The notes below the pieces were generated by a model. It had not been told where the DNA came from. It saw only the letters and a list, made by a program, of their open reading frames with translations, and ran no database searches. Of a stretch of DNA of 20,087 bases, positions 1-9,000 are shown in pieces. A program made the position numbers and the translations under genes. This DNA is from a virus, in the IMG/VR virus record IMGVR_UViG_3300033553_000488, positions 1 through 20,087 of that record. One strand, written 5' to 3'. Position 1 is the stretch's first letter, and each line of letters starts with the position of its first letter.

Positions 1-1
1 C

Positions 2-616
2 AGTAACCTGGAAGTGGATGCTGCGGATGAGATCACGTATGACGATCTTCTGCGTATGTCCATTGACCTGGACAACAACCGCACACCGAAGCAAACCAAA
101 GTCATTACCGGTACACGTATGGTCGATACCAAGACCGTTGCGGGCGGCCGCGTTATGTACGTTGGTTCTGAGCTTCAGCCGCTGATCGAAGGCATGGTAG
201 ACCTACACGGTAACCCTGCCTTTATTCCGGTTCACAAGTACGGTGCAGGCGGCACGATCCTGAACGGCGAGATTGGCTCCGTTGGGTACTTCCGCATTGT
301 GGTGGTTCCGGAAATGATGAAGTGGGAAGGTGCCGGCGCTGACGCAACGGCAAACACCACACATTACAAGACCGGTACCAAGTTCGATGTGTTCCCCATG
401 CTGGTTGTGGGCGATGGCGCCTTCTCCACGATTGGTTTCCAGACCGATGGCAAGACTGTGAAGTTCAAGATCACTCACAAGAAGCCGGGTGAGGAAACAG
501 CAGACCGTACCGACCCTTATGGTGAGACAGGTTTCATGTCCATCAAGTGGTACTACGGCTTCCTGCTTGAGCGTGCTGAGCGTATCGCTGTAGCGAAGAC
601 TGCCGCACCTCTGTAA
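2..616 (+). CDS. Major capsid protein, N4 gp56 family (C-terminal part, 5' end outside window)
   Basis: The reading frame is open from the window edge to TAA at 614-616, giving about 204 residues; the family is usually near 400, so roughly the C-terminal half is present. No ATG start is visible and the internal GTG at 14 is not taken as a start. Recognisable family features are the segment around TKVITGTRMVDTKTV, the GGRVMYVGSEL strand, a PAFIPVHKYG segment, the EIGSVGYFRIVVVPEM core and the closing GFMSIKWYYGFLLERAERIAV. The protein forms the icosahedral shell of N4-like podoviruses. It is the first gene of the plus-strand virion operon seen here and is followed by a strong hairpin. The family call rests on remembered family pattern, supported by the N4-like order of everything downstream. 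Confidence 0.9.
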   Translation, partial: SNLEVDAADEITYDDLLRMSIDLDNNRTPKQTKVITGTRMVDTKTVAGGRVMYVGSELQPLIEGMVDLHGNPAFIPVHKYGAGGTILNGEIGSVGYFRIVVVPEMMKWEGAGADATANTTHYKTGTKFDVFPMLVVGDGAFSTIGFQTDGKTVKFKITHKKPGEETADRTDPYGETGFMSIKWYYGFLLERAERIAVAKTAAPL

Positions 617-637
617 CCCAGAGGCTAGGTAACCGGT

Positions 638-661
638 AGAGGGGTGGGCAACCGCCCCTCT
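638..661 (+). terminator. GC-rich hairpin after the capsid gene (attenuator or weak terminator)
   Basis: A 10-bp stem (638-647 with 652-661, one G-U pair) closes a GCAA tetraloop of the stable GNRA class. It starts 21 nt after the capsid stop codon. The sequence after it has no long U-run (ATTCATGA), so it may be a partial terminator, an RNA-processing site or a 3' end stabiliser of the capsid message rather than a full stop. Its position would allow the capsid message to be more abundant than the genes behind it. Confidence 0.65.
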
Positions 662-675
662 ATTCATGACCGATC

Positions 676-681
676 GGAGAG
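676..681 (+). promoter_or_regulatory. Ribosome binding site that decides the gp55-like start
   Basis: GGAGAG lies 5-8 nt before a tandem ATGATG at 684-689. It supports initiation at 684 or, with better spacing, 687, and argues against the in-frame ATG at 666, which sits just behind the hairpin with no Shine-Dalgarno sequence. Confidence 0.7.
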
Positions 682-686
682 TAATG

Positions 687-1277
687 ATGAGTGAAGACAC
701 CGTAGTGCAATCCAATCTGGAAGCCCTGAAGGCCCGTGCTGATGTCCTGGGTCTGTCCTACCATCCCAGTATTGGTGAAGCCAAGCTCCAGGAAAAAGTG
801 AACGAAGCCCTGGCTGAGAAGCCGGCTGCCAATGACGCTGTATCCGGCGCGGCCAGTGTGGGTGCCGACTCTGAACACTCTGATGCCAAGGCGTCAGCGA
901 ATGAGACTGACACCCAGAAGCGTCAGCGTAAGCAGAAAGAAGCGTCTGAGTTGATCCGGGTACAAGTGACCTCTATGGATCCGAACAAGCGTGAATACGA
1001 CGGTGAGATCTTCTGTGCGGGTAACCGCGTGATTGGTACTTTCAAGAAGTATGTCCCGTTCGATGTTGAGTACCACGTACCGCGTGTGATCTACAACATG
1101 ATCAAAGGAAAGATGTGCCAGGTGTTCGTGACCAAGCGTGACGACAAGGGCCGGCAGATCCGGGAAGGCAAACTGATCAAGGCCTACAACGTGACGGTAC
1201 TGGATCCACTGACGCAGACCGAACTGGATGACCTGGCTCAGCGTCAAGCCATGTCCCGCGGCACCTCCGCGGCGTAA
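687..1277 (+). CDS. N4 gp55-like virion protein with HeH/LEM-like N-terminus
   Basis: The product is 196 aa from the ATG at 687; ATG 684 and ATG 666 are in-frame alternatives. Residues about 11-45 (LEALKARADVLGL, then YHPSIGEAKLQEKVNEAL) resemble the short two-helix HeH/LEM/SAP-like module found in many phage structural proteins. An Ala/Ser/Asp-rich linker follows to about residue 75. The C-terminal domain (about 85-180) carries VQVTSMDPNKREYDGEIF, GTFKKYVPF and EYHVPRVIYNMIKGK, a pattern I associate with small structural proteins next to gp56-type capsid genes. Its place directly after the capsid gene matches N4 gp55. It may be a head or neck component; the exact role is not established from sequence. 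It has two cysteines. Confidence 0.72.
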   Translation: MSEDTVVQSNLEALKARADVLGLSYHPSIGEAKLQEKVNEALAEKPAANDAVSGAASVGADSEHSDAKASANETDTQKRQRKQKEASELIRVQVTSMDPNKREYDGEIFCAGNRVIGTFKKYVPFDVEYHVPRVIYNMIKGKMCQVFVTKRDDKGRQIREGKLIKAYNVTVLDPLTQTELDDLAQRQAMSRGTSAA

Positions 1278-1305
1278 TCCACGAAACAGGCAATGAGGGA
1301 AGACC

Positions 1306-1956
1306 ATGGCAGCAATTATATTAGCCGACCTGACCACCGGTAACGTAGACGGCACTGGCGTCTTCGACAAGTTGATGGCTGCAACAGAGGCCCACCTTGA
1401 ACGAGAGTATTCCAAGAGCCGGATCAAAGGCGGGGAGTATGCCACGGTCTACCTCGGCGCTATGCAGTCGGTGATGACACAGTCCCTGCAATTTCTGTTG
1501 CAGGAACAGAAAACCGATCTGGAAGCCCAGCTCTTACAGGAACAGCTCGTCTCTGAAAACTTGAGGCAAACGAATCTGCAAACCGAGAACACGGTACTGC
1601 TGGCGCAGGAGTGCAAACTCCGTGCTGAGTATGACCTGATCATGGAACAGAAGCTCAAGACCATCTCCGAGACGGCGTTGCTGAACCAGAAGAAGGTAAC
1701 GGAACAGGCCCAGGTATCGGGTGTGGGCGTAGACGCGGATTCCGTCATCGGCAAGCAGAAGGTGCTGTACACCAACCAGGCAAATGGGTTCAAACGCGAT
1801 GCGGAACAGAAAGCCGCCAAGTTGTTTGCTGATACCTGGAACGTGGCCCAGACCACGACCGGTAACATTGACCCAGCCCCCTACGGGTTGTCTCCAGCAC
1901 AGGTAAAGACGGCGGTGGACACGATGCTTGCAGGCGTCAACCCACCGGTGGTCTGA
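1306..1956 (+). CDS. N4 gp54-like coiled-coil virion protein
   Basis: This 216-aa protein starts at ATG 1306 behind GAGGGAAG. After an N-terminal segment (GTGVFDKLMAATEAHLEREY, about residues 16-35) that is typical of this phage family, residues about 52-135 form a long Gln/Glu/Leu-rich helix with coiled-coil character. The C-terminal third (KQKVLYTNQANGFKRDAEQKAAKLFADTW in two adjoining parts, about 150-180) is again helical. The tail ends in a Pro/Gly-rich stretch. One cysteine (C103) is present. The gene sits two genes after the capsid gene, as N4 gene 54 does, and N4 gp54 is reported as a virion component. A rod-like assembly within the head or neck is an inference. It is followed by an intrinsic terminator at 1983-2006. 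Confidence 0.7.
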   Translation: MAAIILADLTTGNVDGTGVFDKLMAATEAHLEREYSKSRIKGGEYATVYLGAMQSVMTQSLQFLLQEQKTDLEAQLLQEQLVSENLRQTNLQTENTVLLAQECKLRAEYDLIMEQKLKTISETALLNQKKVTEQAQVSGVGVDADSVIGKQKVLYTNQANGFKRDAEQKAAKLFADTWNVAQTTTGNIDPAPYGLSPAQVKTAVDTMLAGVNPPVV

Positions 1957-1982
1957 CACGTGCAGTAAACCCTGGAGAGTAT

Positions 1983-2006
1983 AAGGAGCCTGATGGCTCC
2001 TTTTTT
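1983..2006 (+). terminator. Intrinsic terminator inside the late operon
   Basis: AAGGAGCC (1983-1990) pairs perfectly with GGCTCCTT (1995-2002) around a TGAT loop, followed at once by more T residues (TTTT, then ATAT). This is the textbook shape of a rho-independent terminator. The AAGGAG in the left arm looks like a Shine-Dalgarno sequence for the ATG at 1993, but that ATG lies in the loop and stem, so this reading is not preferred. Confidence 0.75.
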
Positions 2007-2010
2007 ATAT

Positions 2011-2014
2011 GAGG
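2011..2014 (+). promoter_or_regulatory. Ribosome binding site that decides the gp53-like start
   Basis: GAGG lies 5 nt before the ATG at 2020. With the upstream ATG (1993) buried in a terminator hairpin, this favours 2020. The resulting N-terminus, MSVFGTSKKTYVSTSVSRL, also matches the way related phage proteins begin. Confidence 0.65.
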
Positions 2015-2019
2015 CAGTT

Positions 2020-4272
2020 ATGAGCGTATTCGGCACCAGTAAGAAAACCTACGTCAGTACATCCGTGTCTCGCTTGGTCAGCGACGACCAGATTCCGGAT
2101 CCCACAAAAAAGGCCATGATCGAGGCCGTTCTAAAAAACCAGAACATTGCCGACAGTATTCTGGATGAGAATCTGAACAGCTCCGTGTTCAAGTTTGAAC
2201 GTATGTACCGCTACGCTGAGCGCGGCGAGTATTTCTACGGTTTGCCCAGCGCCCGGGAAAGCAGTGAACCAACGGTCATACCGGTGGTTGCCAGTGTGCT
2301 GGAGTCCTTGGAGGGTCAGGCAGTCACGGTTGATTACGCAAAGCTGGACGAAGCCCTGCCCAAGCACTATGGCTATCAGGTTCTGTACGACGACTACGGG
2401 TATGACCGTATCCAGGGTGAGATCGCAGTGCTCTCACAACAAAAGGGTACGCCGGTCTACCTGAAGAACATGCTGTCGTATGTGCCGGTGACCTCGGAAG
2501 CCGATATTGATTTTTCCATTCTGCAATTAGAAGACGACATCCTGCCTGTCGAGTATGGAAACCGAACCGATGCTCAACAGGATCAGGCGGTGTACGAAGC
2601 CTTGAAGGGCATCAAACGCGTCACCACCACGAACGACTTCATTTATGACTTTACAGTGGGTGCCCAACTCCGGGTAGAGGTCTTTTACATCTGGGACGTT
2701 GCCGGAGAAACCCAGCAGGACTCGTTCACGGTGATCCTGCCAGACAGTACCGATGACGCCCCCAAACTGTTTTACCAGGTGGGTTACTTCGTAGGCCCAG
2801 GTCACTATGGGTACTGGACGTACCCGTATGGTTCAGGACTTCACCCAACTCTGGATACCTTTGCAGATGTTCAGTACAGCAAAGAAGGGACGTATTTCCC
2901 CTTTGCCATCTTCAGGCGGCAGTTTACCAACAGAACCGCCAGTGCCCTTGAAGAGACGGAGGAGTTCAAAACCACCAAACGGTTACTGGCTCATATTGAC
3001 CTGGATTTCCAGGGCCTGGGTGAGAGTATCCATGAAAACCCGGATATAGCCGATGTGCCTCAAGCCGCGTTGGTTATGGCTGTGCCTATGAATACGACAA
3101 ATCAGATAGAGAGTCGCTATCTGTTTGATTACTTTGATCGGTTACAGGCCGCAAATACGCGCCCCCAGGTGAGCTTAAACGCTGACACTAATGCAACGGC
3201 CAACAACGCCATTACCTGGTCGGATGCGGATTTCAGTCTGACCTTGTCGTATCACGATGTGTACAAGAGAGCGGTGAGTGAATCGTTTGGGAAGCCGGGC
3301 GATTACACGGTGGGTGTAACAGACCATAGCTACACGTACACGGTAGACGTAGAAGACAGGGACGGTACAACCACAGAAACGCGCACGGCGTATTACAAGA
3401 AGTATCATATTAAAAAGCAACTGACAGCCGGGTTGTGTCAGGTGATTACCGTGGTGAACCCCGTTGCTAAATACGACATTGATTCCAGCCGATCGTATGA
3501 GAGTACACAAGACAATTCGATCCTCCTGATACCTCTGGATTACTTAATTACTCGACGGTATAAAATATCAGAACGGACGGAGCTGTATCACCGGTCGCTG
3601 CATCTGGTATTTAACGCCAAAGTGGTTGTTAAACTTAAATGGTATCAGTCCGGATTCTTCAAATTTATTTTGCTGGTGGTTGCTGTTGTTCTTATGTTCA
3701 TACCCGGAGGACAATTTGCAGGGCAAGTTATGTTTGTCTGGGGACTCGGGCTTACGTATTTGGCCGTTGCCATGGTACTTGTGTATGTGGCCGTCATGGT
3801 TGCCGTGTCTTATGCGTTCAAGCTGCTTGTAAAAGAAATTGGCGCGGAAGCTGCCATGATTATCGCAACCGTCTTGATTGCGTATGGTGGCTATAAGGCC
3901 TTCAGCGGGGCTATGCCTGCGGCGCAGACGTACACGGCGCTGGCTTCCAACTTGATGGACGCCAGTACCTATGTGATGGAACAGGATATGAAAGCCATTA
4001 CAGACGAGATGGAGGAACTGTCTGCCCTTAAAACCAAACAGGAGCTTGAATTAGAAAAGGCCATGGCGTTATTGGATAAGAATGATTTCCTGGATCCTTT
4101 CGCGTTTATTGGTCAACAACCTATATATATAGCGGGTGAATCACCCACTGAACTGTATACCCGAACCATTCACATGGGGAACCCTGCGGATTTATCTTAT
4201 AAGTCGATTGAGCATTACGTAGATATATCCCTTACACTACCGGATATTAACGCGACACTAGAGAGAAGCTGA
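2020..4272 (+). CDS. N4 gp53-like large virion protein with membrane segments
   Basis: The product is 750 aa from ATG 2020. The first about 540 residues are soluble and beta-rich, with few motifs I can name. Residues about 548-630 hold three hydrophobic stretches: about 549-566, a long one at about 570-602, and 610-629. They are followed by a charged coiled coil (about 654-690) and a C-terminal segment, GNPADLSYKSIEHYVDISL, that recurs in this family. Such a membrane-spanning block in a virion protein suggests insertion into the host envelope or a capsid-internal assembly. By position it is the counterpart of N4 gp53. Base composition changes within the gene: sampled 60-base lines at 3661 and 4201 are 38-40% G+C, against 60% in a line sampled in the polymerase gene. 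One cysteine is present. It ends 2 nt before the next gene. Confidence 0.72.
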   Translation: MSVFGTSKKTYVSTSVSRLVSDDQIPDPTKKAMIEAVLKNQNIADSILDENLNSSVFKFERMYRYAERGEYFYGLPSARESSEPTVIPVVASVLESLEGQAVTVDYAKLDEALPKHYGYQVLYDDYGYDRIQGEIAVLSQQKGTPVYLKNMLSYVPVTSEADIDFSILQLEDDILPVEYGNRTDAQQDQAVYEALKGIKRVTTTNDFIYDFTVGAQLRVEVFYIWDVAGETQQDSFTVILPDSTDDAPKLFYQVGYFVGPGHYGYWTYPYGSGLHPTLDTFADVQYSKEGTYFPFAIFRRQFTNRTASALEETEEFKTTKRLLAHIDLDFQGLGESIHENPDIADVPQAALVMAVPMNTTNQIESRYLFDYFDRLQAANTRPQVSLNADTNATANNAITWSDADFSLTLSYHDVYKRAVSESFGKPGDYTVGVTDHSYTYTVDVEDRDGTTTETRTAYYKKYHIKKQLTAGLCQVITVVNPVAKYDIDSSRSYESTQDNSILLIPLDYLITRRYKISERTELYHRSLHLVFNAKVVVKLKWYQSGFFKFILLVVAVVLMFIPGGQFAGQVMFVWGLGLTYLAVAMVLVYVAVMVAVSYAFKLLVKEIGAEAAMIIATVLIAYGGYKAFSGAMPAAQTYTALASNLMDASTYVMEQDMKAITDEMEELSALKTKQELELEKAMALLDKNDFLDPFAFIGQQPIYIAGESPTELYTRTIHMGNPADLSYKSIEHYVDISLTLPDINATLERS

Positions 4273-4274
4273 TT

Positions 4275-4640
4275 ATGCCACTTGACGACCTGTTAAATAA
4301 GTATGGACCTAGTACCTCTACTACACCTGCTGCACCTGTTAATACCGGTGGTGGTTGGAACTGGTTTGATCAAACAAACGATAAGGGGATCAAAACACAA
4401 GGCGTAGCCGGTCTTGGCTTGGGTGCAGCACAGGGCCTATTTAATGGCTGGATGGGTATGAAACAGCTCGGTGTGGCCGAAGACGAACTTAAAGAGAACA
4501 AACGCCAATTCAATATGAACTGGGGGGCTCAGAAGAAGACGGTGAACAACCAACTGCACAATGACCAGCAGTTCCGTAATTCGGTGAACCCGAACTCGCA
4601 GCCGGTTGGGCAGTACATGAACAAATGGGGGATTGAATAA
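4275..4640 (+). CDS. N4 gp52-like small internal virion protein (likely ejected)
   Basis: This is a 121-aa protein with no cysteine. A Ser/Thr/Pro/Gly-rich N-terminus (about 1-35) leads into a small-residue helix (GVAGLGLGAAQGLFNGWMGM, about 43-62), then a charged helical region (AEDELKENKRQFNMNWGAQ) and an Asn/Gln-rich end. The pattern of a glycine-rich helix followed by QFNMNWGAQKKT is common in short proteins encoded just before internal virion proteins of podoviruses. It begins 2 nt after the stop of the 750-aa gene and its stop overlaps the next start (TAATG), so translation is probably coupled. The order matches N4 gp52. In the N4-like phage DEV, proteins encoded beside the virion RNA polymerase form the genome ejection apparatus; assigning this role here is inference from position. 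Confidence 0.65.
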   Translation: MPLDDLLNKYGPSTSTTPAAPVNTGGGWNWFDQTNDKGIKTQGVAGLGLGAAQGLFNGWMGMKQLGVAEDELKENKRQFNMNWGAQKKTVNNQLHNDQQFRNSVNPNSQPVGQYMNKWGIE

Positions 4641-6004
4641 TGGCTAGACCCATCACCTGGCAGACCATTAATGGACGCTCCAACGAAGGGGCTGCCCGGA
4701 TGCTGGAAGGCGCCTCCGATTCCATGGATTCGGGCTTTGACATCTTCAATAAGCTCATCGCCGGTACCGAGCAGGTACAAACCGACAACCGTAATACGAC
4801 GATCAAGAACAACACCCTGGATGCCCGGAGCTTTCTGGCAGGCATTACCGACCCAGAGGAGATGGCACGTGTGCAGGCCTCTGGTGAGTTCCGTGACAGG
4901 GTTGCCGGTTACGGTGGCATGGTTGACCAGGAGGCTCTGCAAGGGGCTGCTGATGAGCGCCTGACAGGCTTGCGTGACATGCAGACCACCAACCGGGCCT
5001 ACGACGACAGTGAGACACGTTTTGGTAACCGGGATGTCCGGGATTCCATGCAGGCCGATCTGGCAGCCGGCCGCTTGAGTGCCTTTGATCAGAAGCTGGT
5101 GAGTAACCCAGGCCTGTTGGATCAGGGTGAGCTGGCTCAGCAACGCGCTGCTGCTGCGGCCCGTATCAAGCAGGAAGGGCAATCTGACGAGCAGTATGAG
5201 CGTAACACCGAGACCTACAACCAGGGCCAGGACGACCGGGCAAAAACAAAGGCCGAAGAAGCCGCCGTGGATATGGGTACAAAGAGACTCAACGAGATTG
5301 TGGCCAAGGCCGATACTGCGTCAGACGCCAGAGCCCAGACCCAGGCATGGCTGCAATCTGAAGAAGCCGCAGGCATTCCCCCACAACAGCGGAACCGGTT
5401 ACAGGCAGACGCTGAACCCCTGTACATACAGAACAATGATTTTACTCAAAACCAGTCGAACCAGCTTGAAGAGGTTAAGGCTACCCAACAGGCCAGGGCT
5501 CAAGAAGTCATTGCCCAACAGGAACTGGAACAGCAGCGGATTGTGGAAGACAACCCGGTTGATCCGCAGTTGGCGTTCACAAGTGAAGACCGCGTTGACA
5601 TCACACAGGCCAAGAAATACGCCGAAGAGCAGGTGGATGATTACTGGACGAAAGGCAACATCGACAGTGCTATGAAGCTGGTTAAAGACAGTCGGAACAT
5701 CTCCGACAGGGACGCTGTGCCCTGGGGCAACCTGATCAAAATGGCGGTAGACGGTGCCAAAGAGCGTGATGTATTTGGCGATGATTACGACCTGGATTCA
5801 GAGCCTATGAACCAGGAATTGATGGACGTTTACGATCGGTGGGTCGAGACCACACAGAACAAAAAGAATGTTCGTGAGGGTGAAGACGCTTTGTTGGGTG
5901 TCCGGAAGACACAGACTGATCAGGTCAGCTACGAAGTTAAGAAGATGCGGGAGGCTTTGAAAGCCGCCAACAAAAATGCACGTTCTTTGAAAGGTGGTAA
6001 GTAA
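4640..6004 (+). CDS. N4 gp51-like internal virion/ejection protein
   Basis: The product is 454 aa, almost entirely predicted helix, rich in Gln, Glu, Ala and Asp, and free of cysteine. The N-terminus (MARPITWQTINGRSNEGA, then a GFDIFNKLIAGT helix and FLAGITDPEEMARVQASGEF) is characteristic of a podovirus internal protein family. Residues about 150-300 are strongly coiled-coil-like, and the C-terminus is basic (KKMREALKAANKNARSLKGGK). The gene overlaps both neighbours by one base (TAATG at 4638-4642 and 6002-6006), which ties its synthesis to that of the giant polymerase. By position it corresponds to N4 gp51 and to the ejection proteins beside vRNAP in phage DEV. It probably helps the polymerase and DNA cross the periplasm; that role is inferred. 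Confidence 0.72.
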   Translation: MARPITWQTINGRSNEGAARMLEGASDSMDSGFDIFNKLIAGTEQVQTDNRNTTIKNNTLDARSFLAGITDPEEMARVQASGEFRDRVAGYGGMVDQEALQGAADERLTGLRDMQTTNRAYDDSETRFGNRDVRDSMQADLAAGRLSAFDQKLVSNPGLLDQGELAQQRAAAAARIKQEGQSDEQYERNTETYNQGQDDRAKTKAEEAAVDMGTKRLNEIVAKADTASDARAQTQAWLQSEEAAGIPPQQRNRLQADAEPLYIQNNDFTQNQSNQLEEVKATQQARAQEVIAQQELEQQRIVEDNPVDPQLAFTSEDRVDITQAKKYAEEQVDDYWTKGNIDSAMKLVKDSRNISDRDAVPWGNLIKMAVDGAKERDVFGDDYDLDSEPMNQELMDVYDRWVETTQNKKNVREGEDALLGVRKTQTDQVSYEVKKMREALKAANKNARSLKGGK

Positions 6005-9000
6005 TGGCGGATCGTCGGTCGATTGTTGATGAACTTCTGGGACGTAATGAACCTACTAAAGAGCAGCAGGTAGAACGTGCGTCTATCTTCAAGAAGCAGG
6101 CGCTGGCCAAGAGATCAGCCGCCAACGATCCTGTTGAAGTGAACCAACCATCGCCGATTGATCCGTACAAACAGGATCCGGCTGCACGGTATAACTCGCT
6201 GGAAGAATTTCGTGCCAACGAGGGCCCTGCGGACATAAACACCATTCGCCGGTTTAACGACCAGGAGAACGCAGGCCTCCGAGACCGTGCCCGGGCAGGG
6301 CAGCGTGAACAGGCGCGCGTCGATGATAAAGCCTGGATGGACACGACGGAGCAGGGCAGTGTTGGTGGTAATGCCAAACAGATTGGCTCGGCACTGGCAC
6401 AAGGGTCTGCAAGACTGTCCGGTGAAGTGTCTGGTTTGCCTTTCAATATGGCCGGTACCCAGTCCATGGTACGGGTGGATGATAAAGCCCGGGAGATCTA
6501 TGGACGTCTGAAGCAGAACGAATTGAAACGTGGAGCCATTGCCCAGAAGCGTAACCAGATCGCGGCTGATGGTATCCGGGGCAAGTTGAGTCCAGAAGAC
6601 GTACAGAACGGTCTGGCTTTGATGGCGGGTGTAGAGCAGTCCATTGAGTCGATCAGTGACGAAGACAGTGCGTATCTGGATCAGGCCGGAAAAGCGGTAA
6701 CCAGCGATCTCAGAAACGGAGGCTCGAACTATTACAAAGACCGTTCCAACCGTGAGTTGATGGACGACGCCTTTGATAACTTCGACACCGCTGAAGGGCT
6801 GAATGCGTTCTTTAATAAGAACGAGTTTATCGACGGTCTGATGAACCCGGTCAACGCCAAAGGTCTGAGTAAGGATCTGGGGGCCAGCTACGACAAGCAC
6901 ACAGGCACATTCAAAGACGCCAAAGCAGCCTATGAAAAGGGTGACACCACCGACGCCGTTATTACCGGGGCCAAAGGTCTGGTCAGTCTGATTGGTGACC
7001 AGATCGGGGATCTGATCAGTAACCCACAGGCCGTGGCGGAACACCTGGCCCAGACAGCGCCGGAACTGGCACTGGGTATGGGCGGTGGTGGCCTCAGTAA
7101 AGCGTTGTTAGGTACCACCAACCTGTCGTATGGCATGGATCTGTACCGCAAATCCCTCGCCGAGTTTGAGAAGCGCGAAGGGCGTATAGCAAACCAGAGC
7201 GAATCCAGTCAGATGCTGGTGGTCAACCTGTCAGCCGCGGTCGCGGATTACGCTATGGACAGCCGGCTGGTCGCACCTTTCCTGAAAGGCAAGGCGGGCC
7301 AAGTAGCCGCGGAAGTCACCAAGGCTCAGGCAGTCACAGGCACACTTAAAGGGGTTCTCAAGAGAACCGGCAGTGCCGCAGGCACCGGTGCGGGTGAATA
7401 CATCACTGAGGGTTACCAGAGTGCTGTGGAAGAAGGTCTGGGCAGTCTGACTACAGACATCGACGGTAAGAACGTGGCCGAGGGTGCAGCCATTGGTCTG
7501 GGTGCCAGTTCACCGATGGGTGTGACCGGTGAACTGGTTGACGCCAAGCGGGATGCTAAGGTCAAGATCCAGAAACAACAGGCCGAGAAGCAGAAGCAAC
7601 AGCAGAAGGTCAACAAGTCCGTTGGGGATATGATCGCGGAAGGCAACATTGAAAAAGTCCTGGATGACGATGTGCTTGCGACTCAGGACGTTGAAGCGGC
7701 CGGTAAAGCCATATTGCAAGTTGCCGGTCATACAGGTGATCGGATTGCCAAAGATAAAGTAGACACCGCCCGGGGAATGCTGGATCGCCTGGATCAGCGT
7801 GCCGACAGTGACATCAAGGATCTCAAGGCGGTCAACGAACGCTTCTCCAAAAAGAACAAGGATAAGTTTACCGGGTTGTTGCAAGGCAAGAAGGAAGCCC
7901 TGCAAGACTACAAGCTCGATGGTAACAAAGACGCTGTTGAGCGGGTAACCGGTGAAATCGCCACTATTGAAAATGAGTTGAAGAAGATCAACGCAGATGA
8001 CCGGGGTAAAGCCAAAGCACGGGACGCACGGATCGCCCGTCTGGGGGACATGCAGCGCAAGATCGCTGAGACCCAGAAGCTGGCCACGGCCAATGTGACC
8101 AATACGCCTGACGCGGGTAAGCGCCTGGTGGTACTGGACGATGCAACCGCAACCCCGGAAGCCCGCAGTACAGCGGCTAAAGAAATGGTCACCCTGGCCA
8201 TGGACAACCCGGACATGCTGGACATTGATACGGCCAAGCGTCTGGCTGATGATCCGACCCTGGACATTCCTGAGAACCAGAGAAGCTACCTACGGGCCCT
8301 GTCCGCGCGTAAGCAGGTTGATACGAACCTCAAGGGCTACAACGAGGTGCGTCAGGATGTCTTTACCGGGGACACGAAGAACGGCTTCCGCAGCTTGCCT
8401 GAGTACCGGACGATGTTCTCCCGGGCCATGAAGACCAATAACCCGGAGCGTGCCGGTGTCCTGATGGATCAACTGGGTAAGTTCCAGACATCCCATGAGC
8501 GTAAGGCCGAAGCCCTGCGTAAAGCCGTGAGCCAAGCCAAAGAGACTGGCAAACAGGTACAGGTCGTCGCCCAGAAGCTCGATGACGGGACGGTGTCCTG
8601 GGAAATTAACGATGGACGCAAACTCAAAGACGCTGATCTGACCAAGAACGGTGGCCTGAACATCAATGCCAAGCTGGGCAAGATGGCTGACACCCTTGCC
8701 AGTATCAAACTGGAAGGTCAGGCCATTACCGCGACTCAGGCAGAACTGCAAGCCATGCAGACACTGTCGCTGGGTGAGTCGCCTGTAGCCCCCGTCACCG
8801 AACAACCGGAGGTTGTTGCAACCCCTGAAGACACTGCATCCCCTGTTGTTACTGAGGAGCCTAGTAGTGGCCAGACTGAAGCCGCGCAAACCCTACCAGA
8901 AACAGCAGAGCAAGCGACGCCAGCAACAACTGAGTCTGCACCAACCGAGCAGGCAAGTATTGATACGTACACCGACGCCGATCGTCTGGCTGTTGAAGTC

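Noticed and set aside
666-686. Upstream ATG at 666 for the gp55-like gene
   Set aside because: No Shine-Dalgarno sequence precedes it and it lies directly behind the hairpin; GGAGAG fits the ATGs at 684/687.
1993-2019. Start of the 750-aa gene at 1993
   Set aside because: The ATG is in the loop and stem of an intrinsic terminator, and the family N-terminus fits the start at 2020.
4208-4238. Possible sigma-70 promoter TTGAGC with TACACT before the ejection genes
   Set aside because: The spacer is 19 nt and both boxes are poor; in an AT-rich coding stretch such matches are expected by chance.
6115-7044. Minus-strand open frame of 309 codons opposite the polymerase gene
   Set aside because: It has no ribosome site or recognisable domain, and it lies opposite a gene with strong family evidence; long shadows are common in a long GC-biased gene.
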